From NCBI GenBank assembly GCA_020073385.1, contig JAIQFH010000006.1, positions 62,001 to 126,000 on the forward strand: DNA of 64,000 bases, written 5' to 3'. Shown here in pieces: positions 17,702-27,227 of this stretch. The notes below the pieces were generated by a model that saw only the letters and a program-made list of their open reading frames with translations, searched no databases and was not told the DNA's origin. How positions within the stretch are numbered: position 1 is the first letter of the stretch; each line of letters begins with the position of its first letter. Source of the DNA: Terriglobia bacterium (GTDB taxonomy: Bacteria > Acidobacteriota > Terriglobia > Terriglobales > Acidobacteriaceae). A program made the position numbers and the translations under genes.

Positions 17702-20380
17702 TTAGCTGATCGCCGGATTCAACTTTTCGGGATTAATCCCCAGTTCGCCGATCGCCCGCTTCACGACGTCCGTGCCGACTTTCTTTTCGCGCGCCAACGC
17801 CACCAAGGTCGCCAGCACGATGTGCTTCGCATCGACTTCGAAGAAATCGCGTAATGCCGCGCGGCTCTCGCTGCGTCCGAAGCCGTCGGTACCCAGTGAC
17901 AGAAGCTGGCCCGGCACCCACTTGCCGATGCTCTCGGGCAACACCTTCATGTAATCGGATGCGGCAATGAACGGTCCCTGCGCGTCCTTCAAGGTCTGCG
18001 TCACGTAAGGAACTTTAGCAGGCTCTCCAGGATGCAGCATGTTCCAGCGCTCGCAATCGTTGGCGTCGCGATAAAGCTCCTTGTAGCTTGTGACGCTCCA
18101 CACGTCGGCCCCGACTCCAAATTTTTCTTCCAGAATCTGCTGCGCTTTCAGCACCTCGAACATGATTGTGCCGCTGCCCAGCAGTTGCGCCCGCAGCTTT
18201 GCTTCTGGCGTCGTGGAGGTCTTGAAGCGGTACAGACCTTTCAGGATACCTTGGCGAACATGATCGCCCGCGGGCATCTCGGGCATGGGAAGCGGCTCGT
18301 TGGTGACGGTCAGATAGTAGAAGATCGATTCCTGATCGACATACATCCGCTTGATGCCATCCTGAATGATGACGGCGATTTCGTAGGCGAATGCCGGATC
18401 GTACGCCAGCAGATTCGGCACGGGGAGCGCGAGCACGTGACTGTGGCCGTCCTGATGCTGCAGGCCTTCGCCGGCCAGCGTGGTGCGGCCGGCGGTGCCT
18501 CCCACCAGGAATCCGCGGCAACGCATGTCGGCGGCGGCCCAGATCAGGTCACCGATGCGCTGGAATCCGAACATCGAGTAATAAATGAAGAAGGGGATCG
18601 TGTTGATCCCGTGATTCGCGTACGCGCAGCCCGCGGCGATGAGCGAGCACATGGAACCGGATTCGGTGATGCCTTCTTCGAGAATCTGTCCGTTCTTAGC
18701 CTCTTTGTAGTAAAGCAGCGTGTCCATGTCGACCGGCTCATAGTTCTGGCCGACGCTGGAATAAATTCCGACTTGGCGGAAAAGCGCTTCCATGCCGAAG
18801 GTACGCGCCTCGTCGGGAACGATCGGAACGATGTACTTGCCCTGTTCCGGGTCGCGCAGCAACTTCGAGAGCAGCCGCACGAACACCATCGTGGTGGAAA
18901 CTTCGCGTCCCTCGGTGCCTTTGTGGAATTCTTCGAAGTGCGAATCAGGGAACGGCTTCAGCGGTGTCGCCCGCACCTTCCGCTGTGGCATGTATCCGCC
19001 AAGCTGCTGGCGGCGCGCCTGCATGTATTTGATTTCGGCGCTGTCGTCGGAAGGCCGGTAGAAGGGCGCTCCGTGCAGTTCGTCGTCGGGAATGGGAATC
19101 CCGAAGCGCGAGCGGAACATTTCCAACTCTTCGTCATTCAACTTCTTTTGCTGGTGCGTAATGTTCTTGCCTTCACCCGCTTCACCCAGGCCGTAGCCCT
19201 TGATAGTCTTGGCGAGAATGATCGTTGGCGCCCCGGTGTGATCGACCGCCGCGCGGTAGGCGGCGTGCACCTTGATGGGATCGTGTCCGCCCAAACGCAT
19301 GCGGGCCAGTTGATCGTCTGAGAGATGCTCGACCATTTTTAGCAGGCGCGGGTCGGTGCCGAATAAGTTCTGCCGGAAATAAGCGCCGCTCTCGACGAAA
19401 TACTTCTGATACTGTCCGTCGCTGACCTCGCCGAGGCGCTTGACCAGAAGGCCGTCGCGATCGTTCATGATGAGGCTGTCCCAATCCGAGCCCCAGATGC
19501 ACTTGATCACGTTCCAGCCGGCGCCGCGGAAGATCGCTTCCAGTTCCTGGATGATCTTGCCGTTGCCGCGCACAGGGCCATCAAGCCGCTGCAGGTTGCA
19601 GTTCACCACGAAGATGAGGTTGTCGAGCTTTTCGCGCGAAGCTAGCGTGATCGAACCGAGGGACTCCGGTTCATCCATTTCGCCGTCGCCGAGGAACGCC
19701 CAGACTTTTCCGCCGGTCGATTGCTTCAGGCCACGGTTCTCGAGGTATTTGATGAAGCGGGCGTGGTAGATCGCCTGAATCGGGCCCAAGCCCATCGAGA
19801 CCGTGGGGAACTCCCAAAAATCAGGCATGAGCCACGGGTGCGGATAAGAGGAAAGTCCGCCGCCGGACTTCAACTCGCGGCGAAAGTTCTGCAGTTTCTC
19901 TTTGGAAATGCGGCCTTCGAGATATGCGCGGGAATAGATCCCGGGAGCAGCGTGGCCTTGGAAGTAGACGATGTCACGGTCGCCGGTTTCGGTCTGTGCC
20001 TGGAAGAAGTGGTTGAACGCGACTTCATATAACGTGGCCGCTGAGGCGAAAGTTGAGATATGTCCGCCGATGCCTTCCTGGATCTTGTTGGCGCGCACCA
20101 CCATGGCCAGCGCGTTCCAGCGGACCAGGCTCTTGATGCGGCGTTCCATCTCCTGGCTGCCGGGGAACGGGGGTTGCTGGCGCACCGGAATCGTGTTCTG
20201 GTAGGGCGTCGTTGCCGTGAAAGGCAGGTTGATGCCGGCTTCGCGCCGGGCGTGCAACGCCAGTTGTTGCAGCAAACGGCCGGCCCGATTGGGACCTCCG
20301 TGCGACAGAACATAGTCGAGAGAGTCTACCCACTCTCGCGTTTCCAACACTTCTAGGCCGTCAGTTTCGGTCTGAGCCAC
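17702..20380 (-). CDS. aceE: Pyruvate dehydrogenase E1, homodimeric type
   Basis: An 892-residue thiamine-diphosphate enzyme of the single-chain AceE family, which decarboxylates pyruvate and acetylates the E2 lipoyl group. The length matches E. coli AceE (887). The ThDP motif runs from GDGEMDEPES to NCNLQRLDG. Other family blocks include GHISTFASAATLYEV, YFQGHAAPGIYSRA, VPIVPDEARTFGMEALFRQ and SLGTDGFGRSE. The chain looks complete. It is the first gene of the aceE-aceF-lpdA operon; a hairpin repeat lies in the 223-base divergent gap shared with the peroxiredoxin gene. Confidence 0.96.
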   Translation of the reverse strand: MAQTETDGLEVLETREWVDSLDYVLSHGGPNRAGRLLQQLALHARREAGINLPFTATTPYQNTIPVRQQPPFPGSQEMERRIKSLVRWNALAMVVRANKIQEGIGGHISTFASAATLYEVAFNHFFQAQTETGDRDIVYFQGHAAPGIYSRAYLEGRISKEKLQNFRRELKSGGGLSSYPHPWLMPDFWEFPTVSMGLGPIQAIYHARFIKYLENRGLKQSTGGKVWAFLGDGEMDEPESLGSITLASREKLDNLIFVVNCNLQRLDGPVRGNGKIIQELEAIFRGAGWNVIKCIWGSDWDSLIMNDRDGLLVKRLGEVSDGQYQKYFVESGAYFRQNLFGTDPRLLKMVEHLSDDQLARMRLGGHDPIKVHAAYRAAVDHTGAPTIILAKTIKGYGLGEAGEGKNITHQQKKLNDEELEMFRSRFGIPIPDDELHGAPFYRPSDDSAEIKYMQARRQQLGGYMPQRKVRATPLKPFPDSHFEEFHKGTEGREVSTTMVFVRLLSKLLRDPEQGKYIVPIVPDEARTFGMEALFRQVGIYSSVGQNYEPVDMDTLLYYKEAKNGQILEEGITESGSMCSLIAAGCAYANHGINTIPFFIYYSMFGFQRIGDLIWAAADMRCRGFLVGGTAGRTTLAGEGLQHQDGHSHVLALPVPNLLAYDPAFAYEIAVIIQDGIKRMYVDQESIFYYLTVTNEPLPMPEMPAGDHVRQGILKGLYRFKTSTTPEAKLRAQLLGSGTIMFEVLKAQQILEEKFGVGADVWSVTSYKELYRDANDCERWNMLHPGEPAKVPYVTQTLKDAQGPFIAASDYMKVLPESIGKWVPGQLLSLGTDGFGRSESRAALRDFFEVDAKHIVLATLVALAREKKVGTDVVKRAIGELGINPEKLNPAIS

Positions 20381-20458
20381 GTCTGATTTCTCCCCCAGGG
20401 ATTAGCGAATAATCCATCATAATTCAATCGCGTGGATTCTTGCTGGAGAAGGGCTTTC

Positions 20459-20535
20459 ACCACTAAGGGCACGAAGGTTCACCAAGGGAGCCCAAGCTAC
20501 CGATTTCCTTCGTGTAACTTCGTGCCCTTAGTGGT
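20459..20535. repeat. Long hairpin repeat, CACTAAGG variant
   Basis: Left arm 20459-20487 and right arm 20507-20535 pair over 29 bases with three mismatches and a 19-base loop. The arms repeat AAGG-containing units related to the hairpin at 15751-15832. It lies in the divergent spacer between aceE and the peroxiredoxin gene. Confidence 0.82.
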
Positions 20536-20603
20536 TTATGCCTTTGCTGGGGGATGCTGCGGCGCTGGTTTAGAATCGGTATCGTCCCGCGCGGGAGGCC
20601 TCT

Positions 20604-21155
20604 ATGCTGCGGATTCTGTTGTTAGTGCTGGTCGTAATAGTTGCTGTGCTTTTGGTTCCACGGCTTTTGTCGCGGTCGGTGAAACCCGCCGAAGGCGCCA
20701 GCGCTCCAGATTTTACCTTGCCGTCGCAAGAGGGGACGCCGGTCAGTTTGAAGGACTATCGCGGCAAGTGGGTCGTCCTATATTTCTATCCTAAGGACCA
20801 AACCCCTGGATGCTCGCGCGAGGCGCACAACTTTCAGGTCGATCAGCCCAAATATGCGGAACGAGATGCCGTGGTGCTGGGAGTGAGCCTCGACAGCGTC
20901 GAGTCCCACAAAAAGTTCTGTACCAAGGAAGGGCTCAATTTCAAGTTGCTGGCCGATACAGACGACAAAGTAACGGCTGCCTACGGATCGCTGACCAACT
21001 TTGGAGTCGTGAAGTTCGCGGCGAGAAATACGTTTCTGATTGACCCCGCGGGAAAAATTGCCAAAACGTACACTGGCGTCAATCCAAATAGCCATAGCGC
21101 CGAAGTGTTGGCGGAACTGGATGCGCTGCAGAAATCGGCGGTGGTGAAGCCTTAG
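20604..21155 (+). CDS. Membrane-anchored BCP-type peroxiredoxin
   Basis: A 183-residue AhpC/TSA-fold protein. Residues 3-22 form a hydrophobic anchor (ILLLVLVVIVAVLLVP), so the enzyme faces the periplasm. The peroxidatic Cys is Cys70 in DQTPGCSREAH; the BCP/PrxQ resolving Cys five residues later is replaced by His, leaving Cys106 (KFCTKEG) as the only other cysteine. It should reduce peroxides with a thiol donor, either as a 1-Cys enzyme or using Cys106. It is divergent from aceE and followed by hairpins and a P450 gene. Confidence 0.9.
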   Translation: MLRILLLVLVVIVAVLLVPRLLSRSVKPAEGASAPDFTLPSQEGTPVSLKDYRGKWVVLYFYPKDQTPGCSREAHNFQVDQPKYAERDAVVLGVSLDSVESHKKFCTKEGLNFKLLADTDDKVTAAYGSLTNFGVVKFAARNTFLIDPAGKIAKTYTGVNPNSHSAEVLAELDALQKSAVVKP

Positions 21156-21182
21156 TCTGGTGTAAGGCCCGGCACATAACGG

Positions 21183-21278
21183 GATGTCCCGATAGGGACA
21201 TCTGACAGGCTATGTTTCAGTCGTGCCTACGGCGCGAACTCACCGACCTCGGCCCCACCCGCCAGTGGAACTGGCGGG
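21183..21278. repeat. Pair of REP-like hairpins
   Basis: Two perfect stem-loops in the 174-base gap before the P450 gene: GATGTCCC-GATA-GGGACATC at 21183-21202 and CCCGCCAGT-GGA-ACTGGCGGG at 21258-21278. Paired different hairpins in one gap resemble a composite REP element. Neither has a T-tail. Confidence 0.7.
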
Positions 21279-21329
21279 CTACTGTCAAGACTCCCTCCGG
21301 GACTCCTTCCCGACTGATACCCTATCTGA

Positions 21330-22715
21330 ATGGCGACTGCAGCACGGAATGACGTCCGCGACCCCGCCGCGAGGCAGGCGGGATACCGCTTTCCGCCCGG
21401 CTTTGAGCGCAATCTGCTGTGGTTCGCTTGGCGCCGGTTTCGACCTGCCAATCCGATTCTCCTGTTCCAACATCTGGTTCAGGAATACGGCGACATCGCG
21501 CACTACAAGATCGGGTGGAATCACATTGTGTTCCTGAATCACCCCGACTACATCCGGGAAGTGCTGGTGGTGCAGAACGACAACTTTGTGAAGGAGCGGA
21601 CGGTGCGCCGCAGCAAGATGCTGCTGGGCGAGGGCATGATCACCAGCGAGGGCGCTCAGCATCGCGCGCAGCGGCAAGTGGCGCAACCGGCGTTTCATCG
21701 GCAGCGCATACCGGAGTACGCGGACACGATGGTGCGGGAAGCGGCGCGGATGCGGGATCAGTGGCGTCACGGTGAAGAGCGGAACATCGCCACCGACATG
21801 ATGCATTTGACGCTGAACGTTGTGGCAGAGACCTTATTCGCGACAGATCTGCGTGACGAAGTTCACGAGCTTGCCGATGCCATCAACCGCATCATGGGCC
21901 TGTACAACTTCCTCGTAATGCTTCCGGCGGCGGAGTGGCTGGTGCACGTGCGCCCTCCCGGACTGGCTGCGTTTGTGCGTGCCCGCAAGCGGATCGACGC
22001 TGTTGTCCACCGGATGATTGAAGCTCATCGCAATCAACATGCGGACCGGGGCAGTCTTCTGGACTTAATGCTGGTTGCCTCGCCTGACCGTAGCCCCGCG
22101 TCGGAGAAGTCGCTTCGCGATCAGGTCATCACCATCTTCCTTGCTGGATATGAGACCGTGGCCAATGCGCTGGCCTGGACCTGGTTTCTGCTCTCGCGGA
22201 ATCCTGACTGCGAGCGCCACTTCCACGAAGAGATCGACCGGGAGTTGCAAGGGCGCTTGCCGGCTTATGAGGATGTTCCCCGGCTTCGCTATGTGGAGAT
22301 GGTGATAGCGGAATCGATGCGGCTCTATCCGCCGGCGTGGGCCATGGGACGATACGCACTCAATGATTTTCAATTGGGCGAATTCTTTCTGCCGGCCAAG
22401 ACCACGATTCTGATGAGCCAGTTCATTGCCCATCGGGATCCGCGTTTCTTTCCTGATCCGCTGCGTTTCGATCCCGAACGTTTCACGCCCGAGGCCAAGG
22501 CCCGGCGCGCAAAGTTCACTTACTTTCCCTTCGGAGCGGGATTCCGCCAGTGTATCGGCGAGTCTTTTGCCTGGATGGAAGGAGTGCTGCTACTGGCGAC
22601 GTTGGGGCAGAAGTGGAGACTTAAGCTTCTTTCGAATCACCCTGTTGATCCAGAGCCTCTGATCACGTTGCGTCCCAAGCATGGGATGCGGATGCACCTC
22701 GAAGCCCGAGCCTGA
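21330..22715 (+). CDS. Cytochrome P450
   Basis: A 461-residue haem-thiolate monooxygenase. The haem-binding loop is FPFGAGFRQCIGE with the ligand Cys408. The I-helix oxygen motif is AGYETV, the K-helix ExxR is ESMR, and PERFTPE is the meander. No membrane anchor is seen, so it is a soluble bacterial enzyme. The general look is CYP110/CYP102-haem-domain-like, often acting on fatty acids or terpenoids; the substrate cannot be read from sequence. No ferredoxin or reductase gene adjoins. Its stop abuts the stop of the convergent serine hydrolase gene. Confidence 0.93.
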   Translation: MATAARNDVRDPAARQAGYRFPPGFERNLLWFAWRRFRPANPILLFQHLVQEYGDIAHYKIGWNHIVFLNHPDYIREVLVVQNDNFVKERTVRRSKMLLGEGMITSEGAQHRAQRQVAQPAFHRQRIPEYADTMVREAARMRDQWRHGEERNIATDMMHLTLNVVAETLFATDLRDEVHELADAINRIMGLYNFLVMLPAAEWLVHVRPPGLAAFVRARKRIDAVVHRMIEAHRNQHADRGSLLDLMLVASPDRSPASEKSLRDQVITIFLAGYETVANALAWTWFLLSRNPDCERHFHEEIDRELQGRLPAYEDVPRLRYVEMVIAESMRLYPPAWAMGRYALNDFQLGEFFLPAKTTILMSQFIAHRDPRFFPDPLRFDPERFTPEAKARRAKFTYFPFGAGFRQCIGESFAWMEGVLLLATLGQKWRLKLLSNHPVDPEPLITLRPKHGMRMHLEARA

Positions 22716-23795
22716 TCACTTGGCTGCGAGGTACATCTCTGCGACATGCTGAGTAATCTTGCCCGGTTCCGCCCCTGACAGGTTCGAAAGCGCAACCACG
22801 GTTAGTTGATCGTCTACATAGCGATCAATCGCGGTTTGAAATCCCTGCCACGCGCCGTCGTGATGAATACAGCGATGTCCGTGCCGGGCGTCGATGAACC
22901 ACCCGAAACCGTAGTGGCCCTTGTTGGGCTGGCCGTCTTTGAGTTTTGCCACGGTCCACATCTGGTCCAGACTCGACTTCTTCAGCAACTTGTCCGTGTA
23001 AAGTGCCGCGTCCCACTTGGCCAGATCGAGAACAGAGAAGTACAGGCTGCCATCAGCGGTGGTATTCATCACGGGCGATACCCACTCCTGATTCTTCAAT
23101 TCGCTTTTCACCAGCCGGTATCCGGCAGAGCGGTTGGGAACGATATCGGATTCACTGATGATGCGGGTCGAGTTCATCTCCAGCAGATGGAAAATTCGTT
23201 CCTGTAGAACGTCTCCGTAGAACTTTCCAGTGACCCGGTGAATCAGAATTCCCAGCGTGAGATAGCCAAGATTGCTGTAGGCCCATTTTGTTCCGGGTTC
23301 ATAGGAAAGCGGAACGCTCTCGACGAGCTTCAGAAGTTCGTCCTCGGACCAGTCTTTCCGGAAATCGAAATTCTTTGGATAGTCGCCAAGGCCCGCGGTG
23401 TGGCTCAGCAACTCGCGTACGGTGACGTTGTTCCATGCCTTTGGGGCGTCTTTGAAATACTTGTTGAGCGGATCCTCGAGGCCGATTTTTCCCTCTTCCA
23501 CGAGCATCATCACAGCCGTGGCGGTGAATTGCTTGCCGACAGAGCCAGACTGAAAGATGGTCTCGGGTTTGGCCGGTACCTGCAATTCCACATTGGCCAA
23601 TCCGAATCCCTCAGCGAGGACAATCTTTCCGCCCTTGGCAACGAGGAGGGACAAGCCGGGAATGTGCTGCCGCTGCATCTCGGCTTTCACGTAGTCGGCG
23701 ACTGCCGATGGAGTATCGAGCGACTGGGCAGACGCAATCGCGGAAGCAAAGAGAAACCACGAGATGGGAAGGTAGAAGAGTCGGCGCAGAGTCAT
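22716..23795 (-). CDS. Secreted beta-lactamase-family serine hydrolase
   Basis: About 359 residues with a signal peptide ([21 protein letters not shown]). The class C beta-lactamase/DD-peptidase fold shows the catalytic SxxK as [10 protein letters not shown], the Tyr motif as YSNLGY, and a closing HHDGAWQGF in place of the KTG box. Family members are esterases, peptidases or penicillin-binding-like proteins, so antibiotic hydrolysis should not be assumed. I start at MTLRRLF (23795) because the signal peptide begins there; the frame extends to 23867 and would overlap the next gene by four bases. It lies downstream of the spermidine-synthase-like gene on the same strand. Confidence 0.9.
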   Translation of the reverse strand: MTLRRLFYLPISWFLFASAIASAQSLDTPSAVADYVKAEMQRQHIPGLSLLVAKGGKIVLAEGFGLANVELQVPAKPETIFQSGSVGKQFTATAVMMLVEEGKIGLEDPLNKYFKDAPKAWNNVTVRELLSHTAGLGDYPKNFDFRKDWSEDELLKLVESVPLSYEPGTKWAYSNLGYLTLGILIHRVTGKFYGDVLQERIFHLLEMNSTRIISESDIVPNRSAGYRLVKSELKNQEWVSPVMNTTADGSLYFSVLDLAKWDAALYTDKLLKKSSLDQMWTVAKLKDGQPNKGHYGFGWFIDARHGHRCIHHDGAWQGFQTAIDRYVDDQLTVVALSNLSGAEPGKITQHVAEMYLAAK

Positions 23796-23863
23796 GGAAT
23801 AAGTTGGCAACGCGGTCCTGAGTCTACAGACAAAGCACGGTTGCCCACAAGAACTCACGAGAC

Positions 23864-26044
23864 TCAATCGGTGTCTGGGTGCCGGCCGTGGGTCAGTTTG
23901 CGGACCAGATAGTACTCGTTGATGGGGCGATCGTCGGTGAGCGCTGGCGTGTCGGGAGAGGCAGCGATCAGCGAGTCCAGAGTCAACTCTCCCTGGAGCA
24001 GATCATCCAATTGCGCGGAAGCCCGTGCGCTCAGTCCTGCAGAATCGGCAGGCGTCCACTCCGTCAAGTCGGCCAACGCGCTTGTGGGCATACGCGTCAC
24101 GATTTGCTCCGTCGTCAACACGGGGATGGGCCGCTCGCTGCACAAGAAATGAACGCCGAACTCATTCGCAAAAGCGCGCACAAACGGGAAAGAATTGCGT
24201 AAGGATCGTGTGACAGCGGCGGTGTCCACGGGATCATCGTCAGCAGTAGCCGGAAGCCATTGCTGCAAGATTCCTCCAGGCTTTAAGCGTCGTCGCGCTG
24301 CCCGGTAAAACTCCTCCGAGTAAAGCAAACTCGATGACGCGGCGCTGAGCGGCGGTGGAGGATCAATGGTGATGACGTCATACTGGTCGCGTGTCCGTTC
24401 CAGATACCGGCGGCCGTCGTCGATTACGACGTGCGACATCGGCGAGTTCATGATCTGTTCCGCATTGCTGTGGTAAAAGCCAAATAATCGCGGAACACTG
24501 GGTACGAGTTCGACCACCGTAACGGGAACATTCCAGGAGCGCATGGAACGGAACGTCGTTCCCATGCCAAAACAAATCACGAGTGCCTTCTCCGGCGGCC
24601 GGCTGAGGAACGCCATGGGAAGGTGGGCCATGATCTTGGTAATAGGAGTGAGGGAAGTAATCCCGTAACCGTTAATCAGGAGTTTCTTGTCCATGCCGGT
24701 GCCGGACGCAATGACAGTCGCAGTTGAGTCCCGAAGCACTTTCTGGTCGCTGGTCTCTTCGTCGAGCCCCCTTCCTGCCGTGAGCAACAAAAATGCCAGA
24801 GCTATAGAGACGAAGATCGGCCCACGGATGCTTGCCGCCTTGTTGCGAGGCGGGAATAATTGGGCGAGGCCGAAGACAAGCCATGGCGCAGTGAGTCCGA
24901 TCAGCGCCCAGCGCCCCGCCATAAAGGGGAGCAACATGAATCCCGCGAGCAGAGGTCCGAGAATACAGCCTGCAATATTGACGGCATATGCAATCCCGGC
25001 CTTTCGGGAGTTACCCTCTGAAAAACGATCCAGCAGCATGGGTGTGACAAAGCCCAGCAGTCCTGTAAACGGAGAGAGCCCCAGCACTAAACGAAGAAGT
25101 CTCGACAAGTGAATGTCCGGATTAGTGAGGAGCAGGGGAAGCAATGCTGCGGCTGCCAGAATACTCCATATTGCCGGATTTTCCCGCCACTCCAGCGAAG
25201 TCCATCGCCGATAGACCAGGGAACCAACAAACGTTGCCAGCAGGTACACCGAAAGAATCGAAGCAAACGAATAAACCACGGTGCCCATAAACGGCGTGTA
25301 TTGACGAACCCAAATGACTTCCATTGCCATAGAAGTCAGACCGCTCAAAAAAAGAAGCGCAAGGATGCCGCCGCCACCGGCATTCGAAATTAGTGGAGAG
25401 CTGAGCGCAACGGGTGACGTTTCCTGAGACGCCCGCTGTGTCAGCGGCCCTCGAGAGAGTGCCAGGGCAGAAATGGCAATCAACCCGTTACAGGCAGCGC
25501 CAATCTTGAGCGTTCCACGAAATCCAAGCCATTCGATCAGAAGCAGCGGCAAAGCGGTTCCAGCCACGGCGCCCGCAACGTTTGCCATGTAGAGATAGCT
25601 AAACGAGCGGCGCGATTCACTGGGCAGCGTTTGCCCGATGGAGCGCATCCCGACGGGAAGGGTTGTCCCCATCAAACAGCAACCCGGCAACAGAGTGAGA
25701 GCAACCAGAAAACCGGCCAGCCAATAGTAGCTGGAAGAAGAATTTAGCGCGGTGTTCTGCAGGGTATGACCGCTCCAGAACAGCGCGTAAGGGACAGCGA
25801 GGCCCAACCCACCAATCACCAATTCAATCAGCGCATAGAGTCGAAGCGCAGGTAAGCGATTACCGCTCAGCCACCTGCCGCTGATCCAGGAGCCCAGACC
25901 CAGACCCGCCATGAAGATCGAAAGAACGATTGACACCATAGCGGTGGTAACGCCGAATTGCGCCATGGACAGGCGCAACCAAATCAGCTCGTAGAGAATG
26001 CTGCAGAAACCCGACAAGAAGAAAAAGATAAAATACCAAGTCAC
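23864..26044 (-). CDS. Polytopic membrane protein with a spermidine-synthase-like domain
   Basis: A 726-residue fusion. Residues about 1-430 hold roughly twelve or more membrane helices in MFS-like arrangement ([19 protein letters not shown] opens the first). Residues about 470-690 form a spermine/spermidine-synthase-type Rossmann domain: [17 protein letters not shown] in place of the classic GGGDG loop, [20 protein letters not shown] and the DPPPPLSA motif. Such fused proteins are frequent in soil bacteria, and their aminopropyl-transferase activity is doubtful. The altered GGGDG loop argues for another methyltransferase-like role or a regulatory one. Confidence 0.82.
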   Translation of the reverse strand: MTWYFIFFFLSGFCSILYELIWLRLSMAQFGVTTAMVSIVLSIFMAGLGLGSWISGRWLSGNRLPALRLYALIELVIGGLGLAVPYALFWSGHTLQNTALNSSSSYYWLAGFLVALTLLPGCCLMGTTLPVGMRSIGQTLPSESRRSFSYLYMANVAGAVAGTALPLLLIEWLGFRGTLKIGAACNGLIAISALALSRGPLTQRASQETSPVALSSPLISNAGGGGILALLFLSGLTSMAMEVIWVRQYTPFMGTVVYSFASILSVYLLATFVGSLVYRRWTSLEWRENPAIWSILAAAALLPLLLTNPDIHLSRLLRLVLGLSPFTGLLGFVTPMLLDRFSEGNSRKAGIAYAVNIAGCILGPLLAGFMLLPFMAGRWALIGLTAPWLVFGLAQLFPPRNKAASIRGPIFVSIALAFLLLTAGRGLDEETSDQKVLRDSTATVIASGTGMDKKLLINGYGITSLTPITKIMAHLPMAFLSRPPEKALVICFGMGTTFRSMRSWNVPVTVVELVPSVPRLFGFYHSNAEQIMNSPMSHVVIDDGRRYLERTRDQYDVITIDPPPPLSAASSSLLYSEEFYRAARRRLKPGGILQQWLPATADDDPVDTAAVTRSLRNSFPFVRAFANEFGVHFLCSERPIPVLTTEQIVTRMPTSALADLTEWTPADSAGLSARASAQLDDLLQGELTLDSLIAASPDTPALTDDRPINEYYLVRKLTHGRHPDTD

Positions 26045-26202
26045 GGCGCGCCCTCGACTATCAGAAGCCCGCTGCAGAATGAATTTGCTGCTTCGACTAT
26101 TGAGAGAACGAGTCTAGAGAGAATGGTGCCCTCAGGCAAGTGAAAGCGCAGGCTGGCGGCTGGAGTGACCAGCGAATGGGAGGAATTGCAGTCTGGATAC
26201 AG

Positions 26203-26739
26203 CTATTTTTGTCCGGCGGACATGTTGTCCAGGCGGTGCATACCGGAGCGCCGCAGGGCAAACATAATCGCCCACCCGATCAGTCCGGCAGCATAGAAGA
26301 ACGCGAAGAATAGCGGGAGTCCCCCTAACAGAATCGAGTGCACGGGCTGAATGTGAATGGGGAGCGGCGGATCAATGTTGGGCACGGAGGCAGCGATGTC
26401 TTCGCCTTTCTTGATGGCCGTCACCACACAGGCAAGAATAAGGGTCATGAATACAATCGTTGTCTTTGGAAAACGGAATCCGTTGCGCATACTAAACCTC
26501 CCCGTTGCAAGGGATAGACCATCTTGAATTTCGAGCCACACGTGAAAATGCTCGCGGAGCGCGCCATTCACGAGACCCGTAATTTCCCGGGCGAAGAACC
26601 GGCCCCGCGTGAGCCATTTCTTCGTTGCGTGAGCCTCGCTCTCGTCGCGCAAAACCGCCATCATCTCTTCGCCAAACAATTCCCGATGTTCGGCGGGATA
26701 CAGACGCAGCAGCTTCCGGTAGACAGTGAGCATCATCAA
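26203..26739 (-). CDS. PadR-linked membrane protein with permease-prefix-like start
   Basis: About 178 residues. The opening VYRKLLRLYPAEHRELFGEE resembles the permease-prefix segment that starts many Acidobacteriota MacB-like permeases, but no permease follows. Two later hydrophobic helices (TTIVFMTLILACVV and LLGGLPLFFAFFYAAGLIGW) anchor it in the membrane. The gene overlaps the preceding padR gene by four bases (ATGA), so the two are translationally coupled. A stand-alone membrane partner under PadR control is inferred; the biochemical function is unknown. Confidence 0.75.
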   Translation of the reverse strand: MMMLTVYRKLLRLYPAEHRELFGEEMMAVLRDESEAHATKKWLTRGRFFAREITGLVNGALREHFHVWLEIQDGLSLATGRFSMRNGFRFPKTTIVFMTLILACVVTAIKKGEDIAASVPNIDPPLPIHIQPVHSILLGGLPLFFAFFYAAGLIGWAIMFALRRSGMHRLDNMSAGQK

Positions 26740-27077
26740 CTCTCTTTCGTCGCAACTCGCAGAGTCGCCAGACGCGTGAGGTTCTTCATCCGGTCGATCT
26801 CTGTCTGCAGGTTGCGGCGTCCCTGTGGCGTCAGGCGATAGGCTTGACGTCCCCTGGAAGTCTCTTCCTCTTCGAAGCGTTCGATCCAGTCATCGTCGAG
26901 CAATCGTCGGAGAGCGCCGTACAACGTGCCGGTGCTGAGGACAACACGTCCGTCACTCATGCGTTCGACGTCTTTCAGGATGGAGTAACCGTGCTGTGGC
27001 TGTCCCGCCAGGCTCAGCAGAATCAGCAGGACGGGTTCGGACAGGGGCAGGCTTTCCATTATTGCTTTTGACGACAT
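26736..27077 (-). CDS. PadR-family transcriptional repressor
   Basis: A winged-helix regulator of 107-129 residues depending on start. Core motifs are LSEPVLLILLSLAGQPQHGY, TGTLYGALRRLLDDDWIE, and the wing RQAYRLTPQGR, ending in a short helix. PadR proteins repress small operons encoding membrane proteins or exporters. No start has a clear ribosome-binding site: 27077 is used here, 27059 (MESLPLSEP) gives the commonest family N-terminus, and a TTG at 27125 is unlikely because it would overlap the promoter. It is cotranscribed with the membrane protein at 26203-26739. Confidence 0.9.
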   Translation of the reverse strand: MSSKAIMESLPLSEPVLLILLSLAGQPQHGYSILKDVERMSDGRVVLSTGTLYGALRRLLDDDWIERFEEEETSRGRQAYRLTPQGRRNLQTEIDRMKNLTRLATLRVATKES

Positions 27078-27082
27078 GTCGT
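27071..27082. promoter_or_regulatory. Candidate PadR autoregulatory operator
   Basis: Perfect 12-base palindrome ACGACATGTCGT with the ATGT/ACAT-like centre seen in PadR operators. It overlaps one candidate padR start codon and lies just downstream of the proposed -10 element, well placed for autorepression. Confidence 0.45.
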
Positions 27083-27090
27083 ATGACGCC

Positions 27091-27119
27091 ATATTGGCAC
27101 CGAGAGCGAATCCTGTCAA
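27091..27119 (-). promoter_or_regulatory. Candidate padR promoter
   Basis: On the minus strand a perfect TTGACA (27119-27114) is followed after 17 bases by CAATAT (27096-27091), a partial match to the -10 consensus. Transcription would start near 27084, next to the palindrome at 27071-27082. Confidence 0.4.
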
Positions 27120-27179
27120 GAGCAAATTACTGATTCCTGCTAACAGGTTCGTGCTCGGGGGCGCTCGCTTCGCTTCGCT

Positions 27180-27201
27180 GGACGGACGAAGGCGTCCGTC
27201 C
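27180..27201. repeat. Short REP-like hairpin GGACGGACG
   Basis: Perfect 9-bp stem GGACGGACG-AAGG-CGTCCGTCC followed by CTACAC, identical to 1999-2020. It is preceded by a GCTTCGCTTCGCTG tract. It lies between the divergent upstream side of padR and the 3' end of the GH31 gene. Confidence 0.85.
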
Positions 27202-27227
27202 CTACACGGTCCGTTTGTGCTACCGGC

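Noticed and set aside
18032-19321. A 429-codon open frame antisense to aceE
   Set aside because: The opposite strand encodes a full-length, highly conserved E1; no independent evidence for this frame.
22716-23795. Reading the serine hydrolase as an antibiotic-resistance beta-lactamase
   Set aside because: SxxK and YxN motifs are shared by many esterases and peptidases, and the KTG box is not standard; only the family can be claimed.
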